Assembly: GCF_036311985.1 (NCBI RefSeq)
Contig: NZ_JAZDCJ010000019.1
Source: JAZDCJ01 sp036311985
Lineage (GTDB): Bacteria; Actinomycetota; Actinomycetes; Actinomycetales; Micrococcaceae
DNA: 64,000 nucleotides
Direction: 5' to 3' (one strand)
This document shows, piece by piece, positions 60,339 through 64,000 of the stretch. The stretch's first letter is position 1. The number at the start of each line of letters is the position of its first letter. The translations under genes were made by a program, and so were the position numbers. The notes beneath the pieces are model-generated. The model searched no databases. It had not been told where the DNA came from and worked only from the letters and a program-made list of their open reading frames with translations.

Positions 60339-61637
60339 CTACGCCGCGAAGAAGGCCCGGCAGACCCGGGACAGGCGCAGCGGGTCCTCGACGCCGCACA
60401 GCTCGCGCGCGGAGTGCATGGACAACAACGGAATGCCGACGTCGACGGTGCGGATCCCGAGGCGCGTCGCCGTGAGCGGCCCGATCGTGGAGCCGCACGG
60501 GATGACGTTGTTGGAGACGAACTCCTGGTAGGGGACCCCGGCGTCGTCGCAGAGCCGGGCCCAGAGGGCGGCCCCGACGGCGTCGGTCGCGTAGCGCTGG
60601 TTCGCGTTGATCTTCAGGAGCGGGCCGCCGTTGAGGACCGGGTGGTTCGCCGGATCGTGCCGCTCGGCGTAGTTCGGGTGCACGGCGTGGCCCGCATCGG
60701 CCGAGACGCACACGGAGTCCGCGTACGCCCGGTACCGCTGCGCGTCGTCGGCCCCGAGTCCCGCGGAGATCCGCTCGAGCACTTCCTGCAGGAACGGGCC
60801 GGCCGCACCGGAACGCGTCGCGGAGCCGACCTCCTCGTGGTCGAACGCGGCGAGGAGCGCGATCCGTTCACCGGGCGCCCCGTCGGCCGCGTGGGCGGCG
60901 AGCGCCGCCAGCGAGGCGTGGACGGAGGAGAGGTTGTCGAGCCGGCCGCTCGCGAAGAACGCGTCCGACTGCCCGAAGACGCGGGGCTCCTGGGTGTCGG
61001 CCGCGACGACGTCGTAGCCCCCGACGTCGGCGGGATCCACGCCCGCGGCCCCGGCCAGCAGGCCAAGCAGGTCGGCGCCGGCCGCATCGCCGAGGCCCCA
61101 CACGGGGTTCATGTGGCGCTGCTTGTCGAGGGCGAGGGACTCGTTGACGTTGCGGTCCAGGTGGATGGCGAGCTGCGGGAAGCGCAGGAGGGGGCCCGTG
61201 CGGGCCAGGACGGTGCCGCCGTCGCGCAGGGCGAGCCGTCCGGCGAGCTCGAGCTCGCGGTCGAGCCACGAGTTCATCAGCGGCCCGCCGTAGACCTCGA
61301 CGCCGGCCTGGAGCCAGCCGTGCGCCCCCGTCGTCGGCCGGGGCTTGAGCTTGAACGACGGCGAGTCGGTGTGGGATCCCACGAGGTGGAACCCGGTCGT
61401 GGGGCCGGCCGATTCCGGGACCGTCCAGGCGATGACTGCGCCGTCGCGGAGCACGTAGTAGGCGCCCGGGCCGGCGGGCCAGTCCGCGGCCTCGTCGAGG
61501 CCCGTGAATCCGGCGGCGTCGAGGCGGCAGGCGGCCTCGGCGGCCGCGTGGTGGCTGGAGGGCGAGGCCGCGACGAACGCGCCGAGGTCGGCGGCGTGAT
61601 CGAGGGCGTCCTGGGAGGCGGTGCTGGTGCTGGCCAT
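60339..61637 (-). CDS. apeB: M18-family aminopeptidase
   Basis: 432 residues. Cytosolic metallo-aminopeptidase that forms a tetrahedral dodecamer and removes acidic or hydrophobic N-terminal residues. Metal and catalytic motifs: FHLVGSHTDSPSFKLKPRP (first His and Asp), GRLDNLSSVHASLAAL, AAFDHEEVGSATRSGA (Glu-Glu) and, near the end, SMHSARELCGVED. DAGHAVHPNYAERHDP is also typical. Length is normal for DAP/ApeB. Confidence 0.93.
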   Translation of the reverse strand: MASTSTASQDALDHAADLGAFVAASPSSHHAAAEAACRLDAAGFTGLDEAADWPAGPGAYYVLRDGAVIAWTVPESAGPTTGFHLVGSHTDSPSFKLKPRPTTGAHGWLQAGVEVYGGPLMNSWLDRELELAGRLALRDGGTVLARTGPLLRFPQLAIHLDRNVNESLALDKQRHMNPVWGLGDAAGADLLGLLAGAAGVDPADVGGYDVVAADTQEPRVFGQSDAFFASGRLDNLSSVHASLAALAAHAADGAPGERIALLAAFDHEEVGSATRSGAAGPFLQEVLERISAGLGADDAQRYRAYADSVCVSADAGHAVHPNYAERHDPANHPVLNGGPLLKINANQRYATDAVGAALWARLCDDAGVPYQEFVSNNVIPCGSTIGPLTATRLGIRTVDVGIPLLSMHSARELCGVEDPLRLSRVCRAFFAA

Positions 61638-61699
61638 GCTCTGCTTCGGTCCGATCTGTGGTCTGGGTCTCTGCTCGGCTGTCTCGATGCTACCGGGAT

Positions 61700-61864
61700 C
61701 TAGACGCCCTGCCGGTAGCGGGCGAACACCACGAGGCCCAGCCCCAGCAGGATGCTGCCCCAGCCGGCGATGCCCCAGCCCAGGACGGAGGCCATGAACG
61801 CGCCGCCGGCGAGGAAGACGACGGCGAGCATGAACCAGGGGCTGCGGAGGAACTCGATGTTCAC
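61700..61864 (-). CDS. Small two-helix membrane protein, 54 residues
   Basis: GTG start at 61864, 9 bases after the response-regulator stop, and TAG at 61700-61702. The product begins NIEFLRSPWFMLAV, has two hydrophobic helices (about 9-26 and 29-48) joined by a GWGIAGWG-like turn, and ends ARYRQGV. No strong ribosome-binding site is seen; coupling to the upstream gene is likely. Not recognised. It is last in the kinase-regulator operon. Confidence 0.6.
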   Translation of the reverse strand: MNIEFLRSPWFMLAVVFLAGGAFMASVLGWGIAGWGSILLGLGLVVFARYRQGV

Positions 61865-61873
61865 GCGGACCGC

Positions 61874-62647
61874 CTAGTAGTCCAGTCCCTGGCTGGGGAC
61901 CACGAGCCCGGTCTCGTACGCGTAGACGACGGCCTGGACGCGGTCGCGCAGGTGGAGCTTGGTGAGGATCCGGCGCACGTGGGTCTTCACGGTGGCCTCG
62001 GAGAGGAAGAAGCGGTGGGCGATCTCCGCGTTGGAGAGCCCCTCGGAGATCGCGCCGAGCACCTCGAGCTCGCGCGGCGTGAGGTCCTCGAGGAGCGGGT
62101 CGCGCTCCGGCGCGTGGGGCGTCGTCGCGTGGGCCGCCCCCGTGGTGCCGCGCCCGGCCGTCCCCGCGCTGCGGACGTAGGTCTCGAGCAGGCGCTGGGT
62201 GACGCGGGGCGCGACGACGGCATCGCCGCTGGCCACGAGCCGCACGGCGTGGACGAGCTCCTCCGGCGCGACGTCCTTGAGCAGGAAGGCGCTGGCCCCG
62301 GCCTGCAGTCCCGCGAAGGCGTACTCGTCGAGGTCGAAGGTGGTGAGGATGATGATGCGGGCGTCGGGGTGCGCGGCGGCGATCCGGCGCGTGGCCTCGA
62401 TCCCGTCCATGCGCGGCATCCGCACGTCCATGAGGACGACGTCGGGGCGCAGCTCCTCGGCACGCTCCACGCCCTCCTGGCCGTCGGAGGCCTCGCCGAC
62501 GATGTGCAGGTCCTCCTCGCCCTCGAGGATCAGCCGGAAGCCCATGCGCAGGAGCGGCTGGTCGTCGACGAGGAGGATGCCGATGGGGGCGTCGGGGCCG
62601 CGCTCGGGCTCCGCCGCGCGGTCAGCGGGCGTCTGCTGGTTCGTCAC
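61874..62647 (-). CDS. NarL/LuxR-type response regulator
   Basis: 257 residues from GTG 62647, which has GGGAGAAGACA upstream and overlaps the kinase gene by 26 bases. Receiver: VDDQ at 27-30, phospho-acceptor Asp74 in VLMDVRMPRMDG, Lys in FLLKDVAPEE. A Gly/Ala/Pro-rich insert (~170-190) separates it from the LuxR domain (LTPRELEVLGAISEGLSNAEIAHRFFLSEATVKTHVRRILTKL). Partner of the kinase encoded upstream; targets unknown. Confidence 0.92.
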   Translation of the reverse strand: MTNQQTPADRAAEPERGPDAPIGILLVDDQPLLRMGFRLILEGEEDLHIVGEASDGQEGVERAEELRPDVVLMDVRMPRMDGIEATRRIAAAHPDARIIILTTFDLDEYAFAGLQAGASAFLLKDVAPEELVHAVRLVASGDAVVAPRVTQRLLETYVRSAGTAGRGTTGAAHATTPHAPERDPLLEDLTPRELEVLGAISEGLSNAEIAHRFFLSEATVKTHVRRILTKLHLRDRVQAVVYAYETGLVVPSQGLDY

Positions 62648-63944
62648 TGTCTTCTCCCTGGGGGCCGGTGGTTGGTTCGGGACCGCGGGGGGCGGTGAGG
62701 ATGGCATGGACCACCCAGCCCCCCTGCGGTCCGGGCCCGGCGTAGACGGACCCGTCGTAGATGGCGGTGCGTTCGGCGATGCCCTTGAGCCCCTGGCCGC
62801 TGCCGACCGGTTCGCGAGGCGTCCCGGCGAGCTGCCCGTTGTCGGCGACCTTAATCCGCACGGTGTCCCCGTCGCGCGAGAGCTCGACCGTGACGCGGGT
62901 GACGCCGCGGCCGTAGCGCAGGACGTTGGTCAGCGACTCCTGGACGATCCGGTACACGGTGAGCTGGAAGGCGGCGTCGGTGGGGAGGGCGGGTCCCTCG
63001 TGGCTGAAGCGCAGCGGGACCCCGGCGACGCGGAAGCCGTCGAGCATCTCCTTGAGGGAGGACGACGCCGGCTGCGGGGCGAGCGGGGCGTTGGAACCGT
63101 CGCGCAGCACGCCGATGACGCGGCGCATGTCGGCGAGCGCGCCGCGTCCGGTGGAGGAGAGCTCGCGCAGCACCTCCGCGGCCCGGTCGGGGTCGCGCTT
63201 GAGGACGACGGCGGCGCCGTCGGAGAGCGCGATCATCACCGAGAGGGAGTGGGCGACGACGTCGTGCATCTCCCGCGCGATCCGGTTCCGTTCCCCGGCC
63301 TGGGCCAGGGTCCGCACGCGCAGCCCCCAGTTGGTCAGTTCGGCGTCGTGGAGGCGGTTGCTGCGCACGGCGGCCCCGATGCCGACGGCGGCCGAGTTGA
63401 AGACGAGGACGAACGCGGCGATGAGCCAGACGACGTCGGACGGGCGGGGGTCTCCGGGGCCCAGGAACGCCGTGATGTCCTCGGCGGCGTCGAGCGCCGG
63501 AACGACCCAGAGCATGAGCAGCAGGATCTCGACGGCGCTGACGAGCACGGCCATGATGAACATGCGCTTCGAGGCATACTTCGTCGCTGCGGTGTAGAGG
63601 GCGATCCACAAGCCGATGCTGCCGGCCCCGAAGAGGGGGTCCGCGATCATGATGGCGGCCTCGAGGACCATCACGGCGGCCAGGACGGCGAAGGTCCAGC
63701 GCCGCCGGACGGCGAGCGCGACGGCGATGCCCGCGACGGCCGCCGCAGGGACCCAGGTCCCGCGGTCCAGGGCCCCTGCGGCGGAGAACGCGGAGACGAG
63801 GAGGTAGCCGGCGACCACGAGGAGGTCGACCACGCCCGGCCGCTGCCGGATGAAGCGGAGCACGGGGCCGCGGCGCCGGTCGGCGAGCTCGGCGAAGGTG
63901 GGATCGGGCGTTCCCGGTCCCTCCCAGGGCGCGGCGGCGGTCAT
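62622..63944 (-). CDS. Sensor histidine kinase, HisKA_3 family
   Basis: 440 residues. About five membrane segments between 35 and 190 with short loops, then HisKA_3 with His227 in RNRIAREMHDVVAHSL, a typical N box (VQESLTNVLRYGRG), and G boxes VADNGQL and GSGQGLKGIAERTA. No sizeable extracytoplasmic domain, so it likely senses membrane or intramembrane signals. ATG 63944 lies near the window edge; GAGGAAAG is upstream. Confidence 0.9.
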   Translation of the reverse strand: MTAAAPWEGPGTPDPTFAELADRRRGPVLRFIRQRPGVVDLLVVAGYLLVSAFSAAGALDRGTWVPAAAVAGIAVALAVRRRWTFAVLAAVMVLEAAIMIADPLFGAGSIGLWIALYTAATKYASKRMFIMAVLVSAVEILLLMLWVVPALDAAEDITAFLGPGDPRPSDVVWLIAAFVLVFNSAAVGIGAAVRSNRLHDAELTNWGLRVRTLAQAGERNRIAREMHDVVAHSLSVMIALSDGAAVVLKRDPDRAAEVLRELSSTGRGALADMRRVIGVLRDGSNAPLAPQPASSSLKEMLDGFRVAGVPLRFSHEGPALPTDAAFQLTVYRIVQESLTNVLRYGRGVTRVTVELSRDGDTVRIKVADNGQLAGTPREPVGSGQGLKGIAERTAIYDGSVYAGPGPQGGWVVHAILTAPRGPEPTTGPQGEDSDEPADAR

Positions 63945-64000
63945 GTCTAGAGCTTAGCTTTCCTCGCGGGGCATGGAACGGGCGGACCGTCCCCGGCGGG

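Overview
The window is chromosomal DNA from a very high-GC actinobacterium. Gene order, codon use and the best family matches suggest Micrococcaceae (Arthrobacter-like). The rpsF-ssb-rpsR-rplI block followed by dnaB is normally found within some tens of kilobases of the replication origin in this group. I see no rRNA, tRNA, CRISPR array, insertion sequence or prophage. The DNA looks like core and niche-adaptation chromosome, with two broken genes and several unusual non-coding signals.

Layout, left to right. 1-1.2 kb: two overlapping minus-strand genes, a WXG-like small protein and a hydrolase-like protein cut by the window edge. 1.4-2.8 kb: purB. 2.8-6.2 kb: a tightly overlapping ABC transporter plus DesK/DesR-like two-component operon. 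6.3-11.6 kb: small accessory genes, a frameshifted GAP/Sap-type membrane gene, an aminotransferase, an MpaB-like oxygenase, a lipoprotein, and an amidohydrolase pseudogene with internal deletions. 11.7-15.1 kb: rlmN, a DedA-like protein and a DUF998 protein. 15.2-20.1 kb: an alcohol/acetaldehyde oxidation cluster (DUF779, Zn-ADH, ALDH) with a GAF-domain regulator. 20.3-24.7 kb: a VOC protein, nhaA, a solitary pstS and a FemX-like gene. 24.7-27.7 kb: the copper-resistance operon csoR-copZ-copA behind a double CsoR operator. 27.7-32.4 kb: a two-component system, a TAXI binding protein and a DctA-type symporter, probably one C4-dicarboxylate sensing and uptake unit. 32.4-38.7 kb: EamA, CGNR, MATE, MFS and CPBP genes and small membrane proteins. 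38.8-43.3 kb: a pentapeptide-repeat protein and a heterodimeric ABC exporter. 43.4-45.4 kb: an SRPBCC protein, a BNR beta-propeller and a MoaD/ThiS-like protein. 45.4-49.0 kb: an Lrp regulator, kynU and a pirin-GNAT fused frame. 49.3-52.3 kb: a 999-residue kinase plus class III aminotransferase fusion. 53-54.5 kb: an MFS pump. 54.5-59.5 kb: dnaB, a gap rich in DnaA-box-like sites, an L7/L12-CTD protein, a flavin reductase, rplI, rpsR, ssb and rpsF. 59.7-64 kb: a GNAT, an M18 aminopeptidase, and a NarL-type two-component pair with a 54-residue membrane protein.

Many operons use 4-base ATGA/GTGA stop/start overlaps, and GTG starts are common. The most notable non-coding signals are: (i) a 300-bp gap upstream of dnaB with one perfect and five near-perfect DnaA boxes next to AT-richer DNA; (ii) a dispersed short repeat with core TACGACGCCGG, far above chance, including three copies of an 18-19-nt version; (iii) two long palindromic intergenic elements that share a core; (iv) an rpsF leader that can pair its own Shine-Dalgarno, consistent with S6:S18 autoregulation; and (v) a probably leaderless csoR transcript. 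All family assignments are from reading the sequence; no database search was run.
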